Assembly (NCBI GenBank): GCA_911728455.2
Contig: OU452228.1
Coordinates: 18,937,224 to 19,001,223, forward strand
Direction: 5' to 3'
DNA length: 64,000 bases
Origin: Marthasterias glacialis
Lineage: Eukaryota; Echinodermata; Asteroidea; Forcipulatida; Asteriidae
Shown: piece by piece, positions 42,301-57,300 of the stretch
How positions within the stretch are numbered: position 1 is the stretch's first letter
How the letters are laid out: each line of letters begins with the position of its first letter
Position numbers and translations under genes: made by a program
Notes under the pieces: model-generated
Seen by the model: the letters and a program-made list of their open reading frames with translations, nothing else
What the model was told of the DNA's origin: nothing
The model's database searches: none

Positions 42301-45300
42301 GCACGACAGGAAATCCATTATCGGCATGGCCGATGAAGGGTTACCGAGTTAGTCAGTACAAAACGTAGAACAGTGTGCTAGCGGAAATGATCTCCAGTAG
42401 TGATCAAAAAGAAAATAACGAGTTGTTTTAACCTGGAGTAAATTCAACTCAATCTTGATAATAACTGGCAGTGGGTATAAAATCATCAACATTCCAGGCC
42501 TCGAAATTAACTGAGGCCACCGAGGCCATTGCCCTCAATGCCCTGCCGAGTTGGCCAGGTGCCCCTACAGAAAAATTACACTGTCATTACCAACTTGGCC
42601 AGCATGCCCTTTTTTAGAAATTTGCAATTTCTCTGATTTGGCCTGCCCCCCCCCTTTTTAAGTCGAGGCCTGACATTCCATCCAGTTTTGTTTTTTTCAA
42701 TCGCATCTTTGGTAGCCCCTAACTATGGCCCTTTTCGAAACCACGGCTCCTAGGCTCCGGCTTGGGCTTTGGCTTAGGCTCTGTCAGTAACTTAAAACAC
42801 CGTCAGTACTGGACTTCAAACAGGTGCCTAAGCCAGAGCCAAATCCTAAGCCGTGGTTTTGAAAACGGCCTGTGGCTGACCCAAAACATTTTCAAACCCT
42901 TCTTGTGCGGAATCTGATCTCTTCTTGCTCAGCAAAAACAGGCTACCAGCCAGAATGGCATACATCTTACAATGCTTATGACTGGTTCGCCGTCAATAAT
43001 TGCAAAACAAATTTTTATTGAGCATTTGCCCTGTGCCTACCTTAGTCTTCCTCAATTCTGCGCTATCACCCTGCACCATGTCACTACCCGTCATGCCTTT
43101 AGCTTTCGTTAGCAGCAACGCCTTTGCAGGGGAGATTTGAAGATACAGGGAACTAGACAGGGCATGGGTCAATGACTTCACATCGCACTCTGACCTGTAG
43201 ACAAGGGTCACAAGAAAAATGGGTTTATCTTTAAACTTTATTTGAGAGGAAAATAGGAGATACTAAAGAAAATGGAGAAAAGATGAGGATTCAGTAATTT
43301 GGATTTGAGCACCAAAAAAGGAAAAACAGACTTTTCAATTATAATTTGTTGATGTATCGTCATCTTGTCTTGGGAAGAATGGGCACAACAGTTTTGACCT
43401 ACTTACTTTGATACCCTAAACACAGTTTAAATGTAAAAATGTCCAACAGCTGTGTACTACCCTATACTTGGTATACGGGGGAAAGTTCTCTCTTCAATCT
43501 TCCTTACAATGATATATTTTTCTAGTTCTGCTTCAAAATCAATTCTAAATCTAAATTTAAAGTTCTGCTTCAAATAAAATCTTATTCCGCCTTGAAAAAG
43601 CTTCTTAAAACTAGAACAACTATCCCCTTTTCAATTTAATTTTTTACCCAGACAGACTTCCGGCACGTACCTCTTAGGAGACTGTGGCAAATCTTTCTTA
43701 ATATTCTCATGAGGCATCTTCTTTGATGATGTCCGTGAGCAAATCTCAACAGGCTCCTCGGGAAACTTGAACAACTCTCTGACAGATGAGTCCTGGGGGT
43801 TCAAGGAATCGAGAACCCAGTCCACTAGCTCCTCTGAAGACTCCTCCTGCTCTTCAATGACTTCCCCAGGAAGGCCCTTTTTAGCTCTCCGTGGAGACAG
43901 AGTCGGGGTCTGGATGATTTCCACAACCTCGATAGGTCCTGCCTCGTCATCGAAGTCTAGATCCTGGATGGCCCGTCTGTTAGTTGGACTAGCTGTGATC
44001 CTGGATTGGAAAGAAGGCACTTCGTTGCTGTCACTGATATCCCCAGTATCTGGGACGTCATAAGATGACCCAGGAATAACTTCCTGCGGTTGGAGCTCTG
44101 GTTCCGAGACCTCGCTCTTCAGTGTCTGGGACCTGGCTCTGACCTCGGGGTGAATGTCGAGGTTGATAGACACTGGGAATCTTTCTTCTGGTTCTAGTTG
44201 GGAGTGGGTGCTTGATGTGGGAGGGGATCTCGAGGGCGAGTCTAGGCGATTTTCTGGTTTGCCCTGAGGGAACCTTATTGCAGCATGTGTAGATACGGCA
44301 TTCCTGGCGATTAAAAAACAGACAGATACCAAGATTTAATAATCACATCTGTAAACACATCCGCTAACGGCAAACCAAAACAAAAGCATTGAATAATGTG
44401 AACTAAACAAACCAATCACTGCTAAAACAAAAGGACTCCAAACCAGGAAACCCAAGCCTGAAGTGATTTGATAAAATCAATAAAAAATCTGCCGAAGAGA
44501 AATGATTGTTTCCATAAGAGACAGTGTTAATCTAGAGGGGAATAAAAGATGATTAATGTTGTTGTTTCAGTCGGCGTCAATAGTCAAACACAATTGAAGA
44601 AATAAAACCCAATGTCCTCAGAGAGATATAGAGTAGAAAACACGTCCAAAACAAAACCATCAGTTGCCATAAATGACTCAACATCACAATGAGTTTACTG
44701 TCCATCGGATGGGTTTCAGATTCAGAGCAACTACATCTCTCTGAGGAAATCTGAGCCTTAGAGAAAAATAATCAAACGGTTTGGTCGTCACAATGGGCCG
44801 TCTGGGCTAGCTTCCAATCAAAATCATCACATTGCCCGCATGCCGAATGTGGCATTGTGTTGAAGGTTGCGTGCAAAGAACCAACAACGCACATACAATG
44901 ATCCCCAATTCATGTTCCACTGACACGATTGTTTTGATGTCTTTTTATTTCCTTGTCTCTGTTAAATTAATCAACAGTCAAACTGAAAGTAATCAGCGAG
45001 TCCAGATGCAGGATATGACATTCATCCAATGTTAAATATAAAATCAATGCAAACACAAACACACACATACAAAAATGCATTTTTGGTTTTTAACCCTTAC
45101 ACACTTAATACCAATGTGTGCTAAGCACTGTATACTCGAAGCTTATCGAGTCCTGCAGATTTACTCACGGGTGACTCAGGTGGGATTCGAACCCATGACC
45201 CCCCAGCATTCTAGTATAGACCTACTCAGTCCAAGTTAAACTGCTCAGTCCAAGTATTAAAATGCATTTTTTTTGTCATTATCAAATAAAGGTATGTGAA

Positions 45301-48300
45301 TACCTTTGCTCCATAAGCACAATTGACTGTATTTTTGACGGCACCAGGGCGCTTTCAGCGGCTAATTTCCTTGCATCGCAATTACAGTTTTTATCTTATT
45401 ATGACTGCCTGTATGTTGTTTTCTTGTATCAATGCCGAAATAAATAATAATAGCATCAACAATGGAAATACTAGTTCCTTTTACTGGTTTTGCATCACAT
45501 AAATTTGGTTCCTTGTGCAGCTAGAAACACCAGAGTTTGAGTATGCTTCAAGAACAACAAAAAAAAAAAAAAAAAAAGGAACAACAGTAATAACAAGGTG
45601 TTTGCACATTTACATGAACACCTACCAAAACTATAGAGATGTCAAGATGTAGAATGTACTTGTACATACCAAACCATTGTAAAAATGAAGGTTTTAATGA
45701 AGTCCGACCGACCCAATTACTTGAAACACTTGAATACACAATTCAGTTTAATGACGAAACACACCACCGGCTATAATCACCTATCAGGTCTTGACACTTC
45801 GGATATGATCACTTTGCTTTGCCTCTGAGCTCTGTTATAATCACAGTATCTATCTGGCAGCAAGGTATTTATATTGGACCATCGCCAGTGATAACAACAA
45901 TTGTGAAATCTCACTTTCGGCTGTGTATAATGTCCAATCGTTAATATCAAAACAACTATGCTCCAAATCCACCACCGCCACCTTGTGGGAGGAAGTTCAT
46001 CAAGCAAGAAACTGCATTTGTAAATAAACCTAACCACATCCTGATAGCCAGACTATACACATACTGAAAATAATTGCATACTCGCAGTGAACTTTATGCA
46101 CCTTTTTTATCATAAACATCCTTTAGCGCTCACTAGAGTGTCAAATTGTGATAAAAAAAAATCATTACATGCTCCAATGATTACAAGATAAGCCATTAGT
46201 CCAAAACAAGACAAAAATCAAGTTCAGGTTTTCAAATCCTGTAGTAATTTGAACAAAAATTACAATTACAAGTTGATGTAACACCATGTACTTATCTCGC
46301 CAATGAGTTAGTTGCGGTGGTTCTGAAAAGAACTGGGCCCAATTTCCCGCCTCTGCTTACCGTAAGCAAAGAATCGTTGCTTACGGAAGCAGGGAATTCC
46401 GCGCTTACGCAGCATATTTCACAGGTTAGCAAGGATTTTTTTGCTTGTGCTCTGTGAACTAATCGTTACTATGCATTCTTCGCTTACACAGCTGGCGCAG
46501 AAATTTGGCGCTTGCCCTGCAAGCGCAGAGGCAAGCAGCAAGCGCAGAGTGATAATTGCAAGCGAATAACTCCGCAGTAAGCAGAGCCATGAAATTGGGC
46601 CCTGGTGTTGTGACAACTCCATGTTCCGTTGGTATGCTCCAATCCTCTTTGTATAATATTTCATACTTCAATCTTATTTCCTTCACCATAGTTGTTATAT
46701 ATTTTTTCTATTATTGAGAGATTCTTTTACAGACCAAACCCCGTGTCAAATTGGAATCCCCCAACCCCCCTTAGCTACCCATGGGTGTCCACTGCATTGC
46801 ATATCTCTGAACACCACCCCTAAGCCTTGGCCTTGTACCTTGGCCTAACTAGCCCATTATTTTACGCTCTGGGCAAAAGATTCAATCAATCAACTAGTTA
46901 GCAGGTGTGTTCCAAATTGTCAGGATTTTTTCACTTTTTTTTTCCTTTCTTTTTTCGGCAGAGCGGTTCGTCTTTCCAGGGAGACCAGGGAGGAATGGCG
47001 GAAAGAATCCAGGGAGAGACTGCATGGCTTGAGGTATTGTAATCATAGAATCCGTGCTGGAAGTATCGGTCTTGCTCTCTCTGCTGGACTAGTTCCTCAT
47101 AGCCTCCATGCTGTGACATGCACAGGGCATAGCAGGGTGACGACCTAATTTTTAAGATGCAGGAATTTCATTCACGGTGACCAATAAAAAAACAAAGACG
47201 TTGATTCAGTCATACACAGAATATTTGTCCCACTGCAACATGGATTCTATCTTTAGATAGTGCACGCATTTCAGCGGCCAATCCCACAGTGACCTCTGAC
47301 CCTGGAAACAGCTCTTCTCAGTAGACAAAAAGGAGAACTTTGAACCAAGAATGGCATTCGGTAAATCTCTCAGATTGCAAAGAAAAACACTCATCCTAAC
47401 CTCCACATGATATTAGAGCCTCTTTGGCAACATAAATGTATGTTAGGCTATCTCCACACTCCGTTAATAAACAACCCTGGACTCAAATTGTGAAACCGAA
47501 AGCTGAGGCAACTTTTTTTCCTAATAGTTGACGCACAATATTAGGTTTCAATAACAATTGCTTTCCAATCAAAAATATCTCCGCGCCATCTACAGAAGAA
47601 GAACAAGGTGCAGCCATCTTGTTTTGTCTCCCATTCATGTCAATGTAACTATAAAAAATGAGGGTGGAAGGACAAAATGGAATGACTCTACTATGTTGTA
47701 TAAGGAAATTAATATTCGTGTTTGCAGACAGAGTTTAAAAACTGGGTGGGTTGGGAGGCTGGGTTTTTGTAAACAATCGCTTGCCAACTTTTGCTTTTTT
47801 ATTTGTTTTAGTTGGTCTTGCCTAGCACCTGATTACCAATGCATTGACTGATATAATTGCTGTGTTAGCACGAATCACACTTCCTACACAAGTCCACCTG
47901 AATTCAGTCATGACAGTCGGAACTCTGGATTTCACATCAAAATTCTTGCCCCAGATGTTTTTTTGTTCACACAACCGCTGAAAAGTACGTCCTGTGACCG
48001 ACAATTTATGGTTGTGGTCAACAGGAAATGTACAATGCCAACATAATGCACAGCCAGCCGCCAACAATGGGGGGAAAACCTGATATATTGATAGGGTAAC
48101 AACTCAAAAGAAATATGAACATCAAACCAGACGTGTAGCTATTGAACCTTGTCAAAGTGAATTAAGCACAGCCTTCATCAAACAACCATCACTAGTCAGT
48201 CATGGCAATCTACCATCTGTCCCTCATGTGTTTGCTTACACTTTGCAATTTAGCATTTACACAGAATGAAAAAAAAAAAGGAATAAAAAACCTTCTTTTT

Positions 48301-51300
48301 TCACCCCCTTTTTTTTCCTGAGCTGAAGAACAGACTGGAAATGATTTGCTGTTTGAGACAGATGTTGTGCTGACAAGATTCATGTCCAGCAGACTGACTG
48401 TTCTATCTGATCTGACTGTTGATGTAGAATCAGGGAAATAACTTCAAACAAGCGACAGACTGAATGACACAGCAGTTTCCATGATTGTTTACCCCTTTAT
48501 TGTAAACACATATAAATGTTTTTATAATTCACTGGTTGCAGAGTGGGCTCTAGAAAAAAAAAGTGATATTAGCTGTAACACATATCCACAGGTGTCCTGA
48601 CACTGGGGCTAGATTTGAACATAAGACCCATGTATTCTTGGGGCTAATGGTTGGGGGGGGGGGTGTCAATGTACATGCATCATAATTTAGCTCTGAAACT
48701 CGGGTTGGATTTGAACCAAAGACCCATGTATTCAAGATAGGGTACATCATGTACATGGGTGGGGTGGGGTATTATCTGTGTACCATAAGTTAGCTTCACA
48801 GTTCAATTCATGTGAAATCCCTTTACGTTATTTTCTTTTTATTTTCTTTTTTTTTACAGAGCATCTTTACAGAAGCAAAAACTGAAAATAGAACCATCCT
48901 ACAAGTAGGACAAGATACAGGTATCGCGACTTTCTTCCACTCATCCACACTCTTGTTCCGGAGCTAGAAGCAATTTTAATATCCTTTAGTAGGGGTCCAG
49001 AGGAGCAGAGCTTCAATAAGACGAGGGTAATTTGTTCCATGAGATTAGTAGGAGAGCTTCTTCATGATGAAGCTCGATCGACAAGAAATCAACGTCGGCG
49101 TAATTGAGTCCGCGGGGGGGGGGGGGGGGGGGTGCATTAACATGGAAGGCAATCCTGAGATGCTGCATGGAGGATTATTGTGAAAAGCCCGATGCTGGGA
49201 AGAAAGGGAAGCGTCTTCCTAATAACGGGAACTCATCTTCGGGGAGGATGCAATGTGCCCAGTGGGAGATACGGAAGCCGGGATATATTCTTACATCTTG
49301 ATTAGTAAAAATAGATTTAAAGATGGTGCAGAATTAGTCTGTCATCTAAAACAAATCTTAAATTTCACAAAGTTACTCTCTACAAAGCTTTCGGAAGCAT
49401 CAGTCATTCCTCAAATACCTATTTGTGCCGAAGAGAATGTCTCTCCTCAGCAAGACAAAGTTAGGATGGAATGGCATTCGTGTTCATCCTTCCTCAGTAT
49501 ACATGTAGGCCTACATGACCAAAGTACCAAAGTCTAAACACATGTTCACTATATGGAGTATTTTCTAGTTACATAGAGCTAAATCTTTCACACAAAAAAA
49601 GAGTTGTCGATTCGAAGCCACAAGGAAATCATGATCAAGTTTAACTTCTTCCTTTTTTTCCCCCAAGATTATCTGCACTATATGTTACCTTTAAATTGCA
49701 CTCTCTGTAATTCAGCCTGAACGGCATTTTGAACTTCCTGAACGTGTTACAGTAAGCTACCTTTGAATATAAAACAGCTTAAGGTCCTTGTGCAAACTTG
49801 TCATAAATATTAATTACTCATTTAAGATGGCAACTGCGTAGTGTTGACATGAAAACTGTGCCCAATTTCATGGGCATTCTCAACCGACAGTTAGCATTTT
49901 CTATGCTAACTTTGTAGGCAAAGAACACTTAGTACTGTAAAATGTCTTGCTTGATAACTTGAGAAATACAATTACGTTAAGCGCAAATTGTTCCGCTACC
50001 ATGAGCGCTGTTTGTTTTGCTCAAGGTAAGCAGAACCATGAAACCAGGTCCCAATTTCATAGAGCTGCTTGAGCAGAGTCCTGCTGAGCGAAAATGAGCA
50101 GGGCACCAGTCACAAATGGTCCATGTGACATGGTACTTTGGCTGGTAACCTTATTCTGGTAAAGCAAAATTTGATTGTGCTTAGTCACTGTTTGTGCTTA
50201 ATTGAGCAGCGCCATGAAATTGGCGCCCAGGCCAAACTCAAGCTCAAACACAGCAAACCTATAAAATGAACCGGAGCAGAAGATTAGGCCAAGACTATTT
50301 CTAAATTCTCACTTCTTCACTGCTTTTATCCAGAAATCTCGTTGGCAATGAAATAAAGTTCTATAATCTCCCCTTGACCGAAGTGGATATCAGAGTCCGA
50401 CCTCCAGCTGAAATATCTGACCTGTCCTGGTCAGCTAAAAATACTTCCTATCCTTGGCAGTGGATAGAAAACATCAATGACCTGGAGTGGTGCTTGAAAT
50501 GAAATTCAACTCTGTAAATTACCTCATGGATCTGTAAGAGACCTTAGTGACATGATATAACCCTGTTGATCATCAGCAAAAAAATTAAATGATAATTTGA
50601 AATCTTCCGGAATGACATTTTGCCCTTGGAGGAAGACTATCACGCCTGAATCCTGTTGCTAACTTGGTAAAACGTTTGTGTTGATATTAATCATTGAAAT
50701 CAACCTGAGAACTATATTGCATCTTTGTCACCTTTAAGACTGCGTTTAATCTTATTTCTTAATGTCTTGCAAGAAAAAGAAACAAAATCAACATGTACAT
50801 GCTTTTATTTTTTCCCAATAAAATGTTTCATAAAGTTGGTTTCAAATAATTTTTCGTCTGTAAACTAGATTGTTTAAATGGATATATTTACTCTTCTCAA
50901 AACAACGCACCATCCTTGGGACTAGAAAAATCCACAATAGTCAACAAAAATAAATGGAGCTCAAATGTTGTCATCATTATTGTCTGTGTACCTACTCATA
51001 AATCTATCAGTGAAACCCTTTCATTACTGGCTCAATAACCCCCTCAGGTCAACAACATTCCGTGTTATTTTTCAGCACATATTTAACATTCCTCTCTCAA
51101 ACTTTGGATTGAAGTAAACGTTCACAGCAGGACAATAAAAAAAGAGGAAAGAACTTATCCTCTACCTCAACATGACTATTCACGAAATGAGATTCAAGTT
51201 TTTGCATCATTTTTAAAGCAATCAGACAAAAGTTTGTCAAAGACCAGTATCCACACTTCATGAGACCAAACAGAGACAAGAAATAACAAACCTGTGAAAG

Positions 51301-54300
51301 TTTAAGCTCAATCACTCATCAGAGTCACAAGAGAACAGTGAGAGAGAAAAAACTAACATGTTTTCACCGTTTTCAATCGTCAGGTTTTGGACTTGCAAGA
51401 CAAAAATTAATCGTTTTACTTATTTCCGATAAACTATAGAATTTCACGCAAACATACAGTATTTTAAGGGAAGTTTTCCACCATGACCATCTTTATACCA
51501 TGTAAGGTATGCGCAAATCTTTGAACGTTACTTTCAATCTTAACAATGCTTAAAAAGTGTGGAATCTGGGTTTTTTTTTCTGGAGTGAAGAGGGAAATAG
51601 TACATCCCTGAAGTAAAGTGGGTTTCAAATCCTTAGATAATTTGGGCCCAATTTCATGGAGCTACTTAAGCACAAAAAGTAGCTAAGCACAACGGCAACA
51701 ATATGCTGAATACCAGAATAAGATTACCAGCCAAAATACCAGGTCACATGTAGCATTTGTGACTGGTATCCTGCTCATTTTTGCTCAGCCAAAAATTTCA
51801 AAGCAATAAAATTGGGCCCTAGATTAATTGTACTATGCCTGAATAGAACAAAACAAATACATGTATCTTCAAATGTTACCACCATACAGGTCGGTGTGCA
51901 TTTGCAATGACACCTTAGCAAAATTACACAAATTCTACTTCGAAAAAGGAATAAAAAGTATGCCCTGAAAAGAGTATTTTCTTTTATGATGCCTTACATA
52001 TGTACATCTGAATTGAATTTTAAAATCAATCCACTACAGATGTGGAGAAGAGACAATATACGTTAAAACCCTGTCAATCATCAATGTGTCAATCAATTAA
52101 AGCACCATCCCTGAACAAACAATGCCATCATGAAACAAGGAGATCAAGACAATGGTTACTTCATCGGTTAACGACGAAACTGAAGCAACTAATTTGATTG
52201 ACACTCCAAAGGTGTCACTCCATCTGATAAAAGGATTTCTCTCTGAAAAATCCTTTATTTACACGCAAGTGACGTATTTCCCAGAGCCTCATGGCAAACT
52301 TCTTATAAATAATCCATGAAATGCTAAAATGAAATGCATAGTTTGCTGTTCAAATTTGTACAATCCAATTCACCCGCCCCCCCCCCCCACCCACCACCCC
52401 TGAAATTTTTGTTGACAAACATATACTTCACACAAAATCGTTGCATGAAATGGTTCCCTTTAGGTTTGTATTATGTGTATTTGGAAAACTGGTTAATTAC
52501 ATTCAGCCAAAGACCACATTCAATATTTCAACGTTTTCTTCCAACCCTTCAGAGGGCCCCAATGACACCCCGAGGTATCGAGCATGAATACAAGACGTTT
52601 TGAGGGAGTGGAAAGAAGGGACAAGAGCTGAAGAAAGGCCACGGTGTATGCATGCAATCACATCACTCATCAACCACGGTTTCTGGAGTTATTGGAGCAG
52701 CATCAAGGCTATGGAGTAGTGTAAGGTGTTAAGACAACGTGTTGAAGCATGATTTTGCAGCAGCGGGAAGGGAAGGACCCTCTGATATGAAGAGGGACTC
52801 CCTTGATTGGTGAAGATGAGCACTCTTGTTATTCAGATTGAACATATGACAATTGGCTGTGCAGAGAAGAGGTGATGGGATGTTGAATTCTAATTCTCAA
52901 TCAATCACAGCGTCTCCTTGTGAATGTGTGATTTTTCCTTGCGAATGTGTGATTTCACAGAATAAGCATAATAGGACGGTATAACAGTAAACCTTGGAAT
53001 CACTCCTGATTCAGCTAAATGAACCGACTCTTGCTGAAACATTTGCTGAAATCAATTTACTTAAAACAGAAATAGAGGAATAACAACCTAAAAGGGAACG
53101 TTTACTCTTACCAAAACCTTAAAAAACAGCAATTGACTAAATAAGCAAATCAAGGATTGCTTTCATTCTAAATTACAAATCCAACTGCATTTTGAGAATA
53201 CAGATCAGGGGCCTGATATTTCACGGGGGCAAATTGTCTCCATGCCCCTTGGTCATTGCCGAGCTGCCCTTTGAAAAGTACAAAAATTTGTTTCCATCAA
53301 TCCTGGCTGTGCCCTTTACAAGAAGGTAAAACTGACGTGCCCGTACAAACAACGAAATATCAGAACTGCAGAGAAACTCATGCATTCATTGAAGCTTCAA
53401 ACCCAGGAGACCAAAACACAAGCCTATGATGTAATTTCAAAAGTAAATTTGTAGGCCTTCGATTGATGTGGACAAAATTTTCTTGATTTTTCCTACCCCA
53501 TTTAGAAATGCAATCGCAACCGAATATACTCCCTGCATTTCAACTACATGTGCATGTACATTATTGTAGATTCTCTCTGCACACTTACCCTACATAATGC
53601 AATCTTCTATGCTGCACTGGCACCTTGACACACTACATGCACATTACACTTTATATCACCAGGGATCCACAGGTACCATGACATCATCCAGCATTCTTAA
53701 CTGGTGACATGGCATAGTTCTCGGTGGATTGCGTTTCCTTTTTTCTAACAACCACACAGACATGCCCACAGAGCAGTGACCCTGGAAGAAATCTTACCAT
53801 AGAGCCACACCAGACACGACCAGACCTGCACTAATTTTACGCATGTACATCGTGACATTCGTGACATCACAGCCTAAGTGATATGATGAGTTCTTTTTAA
53901 ATCAAATGATTTTCATTATAAATTTGTATTTATAAAAGAATATCTATATTAAAAACCTGTTCATGCATCCCCCCTCCCGAACAAAACGCAACAACAACCA
54001 CCGGCCTGAAATCATGTAACATTCTAAATTGAATACATAAATCACAAGATGTGTGTATGAAATGATTACATATACAACGTGTGTGTGTGTGTGTGTTTTT
54101 TTGGCGTGTTTATTTTAAAGCCTACATATTAACGCTTTCTTTTTTACAGTCAGTGTCTTATTGTGAATTAACCTGCCTAAAAAGAACAAGAATAATGGAC
54201 AAACCTGGAAGAAATATAGACACAGTAACCATTACATCATCATCCCTTGAATAGCACCCAAGGTTGTACTGTGCTTCATGTCAATCTAGTTGCGTTATAA

Positions 54301-57300
54301 TTCAGAATGACCACATCTACGAGTAACCGGCCAGACGCAGTCACAACTCACAGTCTTAATCGGTATGCATTAAATGTTCTCTCTGGGTCAGACGCTGAGT
54401 GTATATAATATCAATACTGCTGTAGAATTTGTGTTATTAATATCAAACCATAATCGCTGTTGCGATATCAAAAGTCAAAACAGTCCCGAGTTCACTACCC
54501 GACATCATCAGTCACCAATTTCCGGAAGTAAAAATATTTATAATAGTACCGGGAAAACATTCCTTGGTAACAGGTTTTTCTTACCGTCCTTCTCAGGTAT
54601 CTGGGAAATACAATGATGTGAGATGAGGCAGCATTTCACTGTCTTGTGGTTTCAACATGTGCTTCTCACAGCAGGAAACAATATCGCTTTACTTCCCGAC
54701 TCTTCATGAAATATTAAACAAGGAACTGACAGATTTACGATGGTGCGGTGGATAAAAGAGGCTTGATAGGATGAGCTTATCAGTTGAATCCACTGTCATA
54801 TCATCAACAGGTTTTTAGCTTCATTGTGAGGATTTACAGAGGGGGGTCCGGTGGTGTGCCTTATCGCTGGTCCTTGTACGGGGAATGTATGCAGGTGCTT
54901 CAGCCTTGGTGTGTGTTACTGGTAGCAGTGGCATCAGATCACCATTATCAGGTTTAAGATAAGGGATGCAAGTCACACCATTCCTGCATTGTTTTCATAA
55001 CCGATCATCAACCCACACTACAGACATCTACACACTAATGAATGCTTCTTACACTTACAGCAAAGAGGTCTAAATGTCACTAACCGATGATCCGGTATCC
55101 ACATTTACCAAGAAATAACCGTCATCTCTAATAAAAGGCACTCTTGACTTCTTGTGAGCACTGCTGTTACATCCATCAATCCAGTTTTTCCATTAGGTAA
55201 TTTTTTGAAGCTAAGAAAGCATTCTTAGTCAGAGCACGGTACCCAAACCATGTCAAAAGCCAAGTTGAGCAAGGAAGTACAGAGATTGTCACCTCGTTCC
55301 CCCAAGATGTTCAATCTGAGGTTAGTTAGACCCTAGTAACCTCAGGCCCGTGGGTACAAAGTGTCTACTGATCCCCTCCTACAGATGGAGGATACAAGAA
55401 CCCCACTCCGGCCTCCCATAAGATTTCCCTTCGGGAATCGTCACCGCAAGAAGCACAATGTCTTGACCCTCACAGGGTGATACTTGATGACGTCTTGCTC
55501 TTACTCTGCTTTTCTGGCTATTTCCATCCACGCTGACCACACACTATTAAGCTTTCCAATCGCATTAGTTCAGGGAATGTTAAGCATACAATCACATTTT
55601 TCCTTGTCACAACACTTGAAAGAATTCTTTCTGTGGCAAGTCAGCCAGCCGTAGGACACTTCAGAGTGAGGGAAAAAAGAAACACCCGCACAAAACAAGG
55701 GTTCGGCAGAATGGACACACACAGAATTCAACATTCAAAACAAACTCAGGGTATGGATTGTACCACTGTGTTGAAAGGGGTGGAGAAGAAAGAACAGAGG
55801 GTTGCTAGCTAGGATGTAGGCCTATACTGCAGCAACTCCCATATTGGGTGATGAATCAAAATCTGCGCTGTTACATGTAGCTAGCTGCGAGAGATGAATT
55901 TCAATTATCTTGACTCGTACGATGGCAACTGTAGTTGTGACAACGGGTGTGTTCGGGTAAACAAGACTGTTCCACTTACATGTGCTTCAAATACGTCAAT
56001 CCTTGTACTTAGCTTCTTCGCATTAATTCAACTGGTGACCTTGCTCGACAATAACACCTACTTTTATCCGCAGTTGTTTCAATTCTGAGAAGTTCCTGAG
56101 GAAGTACGCCAAGGATAACTTCAAGTAACTCATGAAACTCAACGCCCCAAGACCCACATCCTCAAGAATTCCTCAAAACGAAACCCACACTATTCACTGT
56201 GGTTTCTTTTGATTGAAACAAGAGACTAAGAGCTACAATATGAAGAACTAGGACTCTTGAGTGAACTCAAGAGAATGTTGACCAGGGATCATCCTGAAGG
56301 CAATCTACTTTCTCATGTCAGTCATGATTGATGTTAGACGTAGTGGTGCTTAGCCACATTCTAAATGACCCTCCTCCTTTCTTCATGAGGAACCTCCCAT
56401 CGTCCTCCAAAACCCTGGAGTATATTTCGAAACTCCAACACACATGGTATGGTAAGAATGTTACGTCTACATGTAGCCCGACATAAAGAGTAGATTGTTT
56501 GGCTACGTAACATTAAATTCACCAACCTTGGGCAAAACTAGGATGAATTTTGGCGGTTTTAGAGTAATTATGGTTACCAGCATGAAACTGCAGTTTGTCC
56601 CCAAAAAAAAGGAAATTTCCAGACACAGCAAGACATGTAATGTACTGGTTTTTTTTAAATATTTTTCAATGGAACATCCGAGAAACCAAAAAATGAGGAA
56701 ACCAGCTATCAGCTGAAAAGTTGTACGCCTGATCATAACAAAAACCCCATCAAATGACATCACAAAAGTTTACGTTCATCACGGAAATTGATTGATTTCC
56801 AACCTTGTTAAGCTCATCCCAGTATCATCTTCATATTCCCCGTTTTGTTTATTTCCAATTTCCACAAAGCATGACGTTTTTATCTCCACCTTGACAGACC
56901 ACAATAATCCTGTGCAGCCGACACACAATGATTGATTATCAATAATTATTACGTAGGTGACCTAGATTAGTTTCTGTGATGCAAACATAGGGGTTAATAA
57001 CAGTATTGTCCAGTTGACTGAATGCCGCGACAGTGATAATAAATACAGCCACAGTATCGGCGATAGGTCTAATACAAAATAAAACCCCTTTATCATAAAC
57101 AGGAAAAAAAACCTCCTGCGTTAACTGTCTGCTCCAAACAAATTTCATACATACCATGCCGTTAAACGAAACATTTTAGAAATATTATCAGTAATATTTA
57201 ATCATTTCAGTAAAAACAAACAGAGCTGATTTGCTAAATCACTCTCCCCTCAAAATCAATATTAACCAAAAATGAATAACGACAAATCGTAAAAAAAACA

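Noticed and set aside
43767..44063. 98-codon plus-strand frame
   Set aside because: It is the antisense shadow of the Shroom linker exon at 43671-44303.
48860..48920. Plus-strand 61-base exon-like segment with polypyrimidine tract and donor
   Set aside because: No neighbouring plus-strand exons and no protein resemblance; kept only as a possible non-coding exon.
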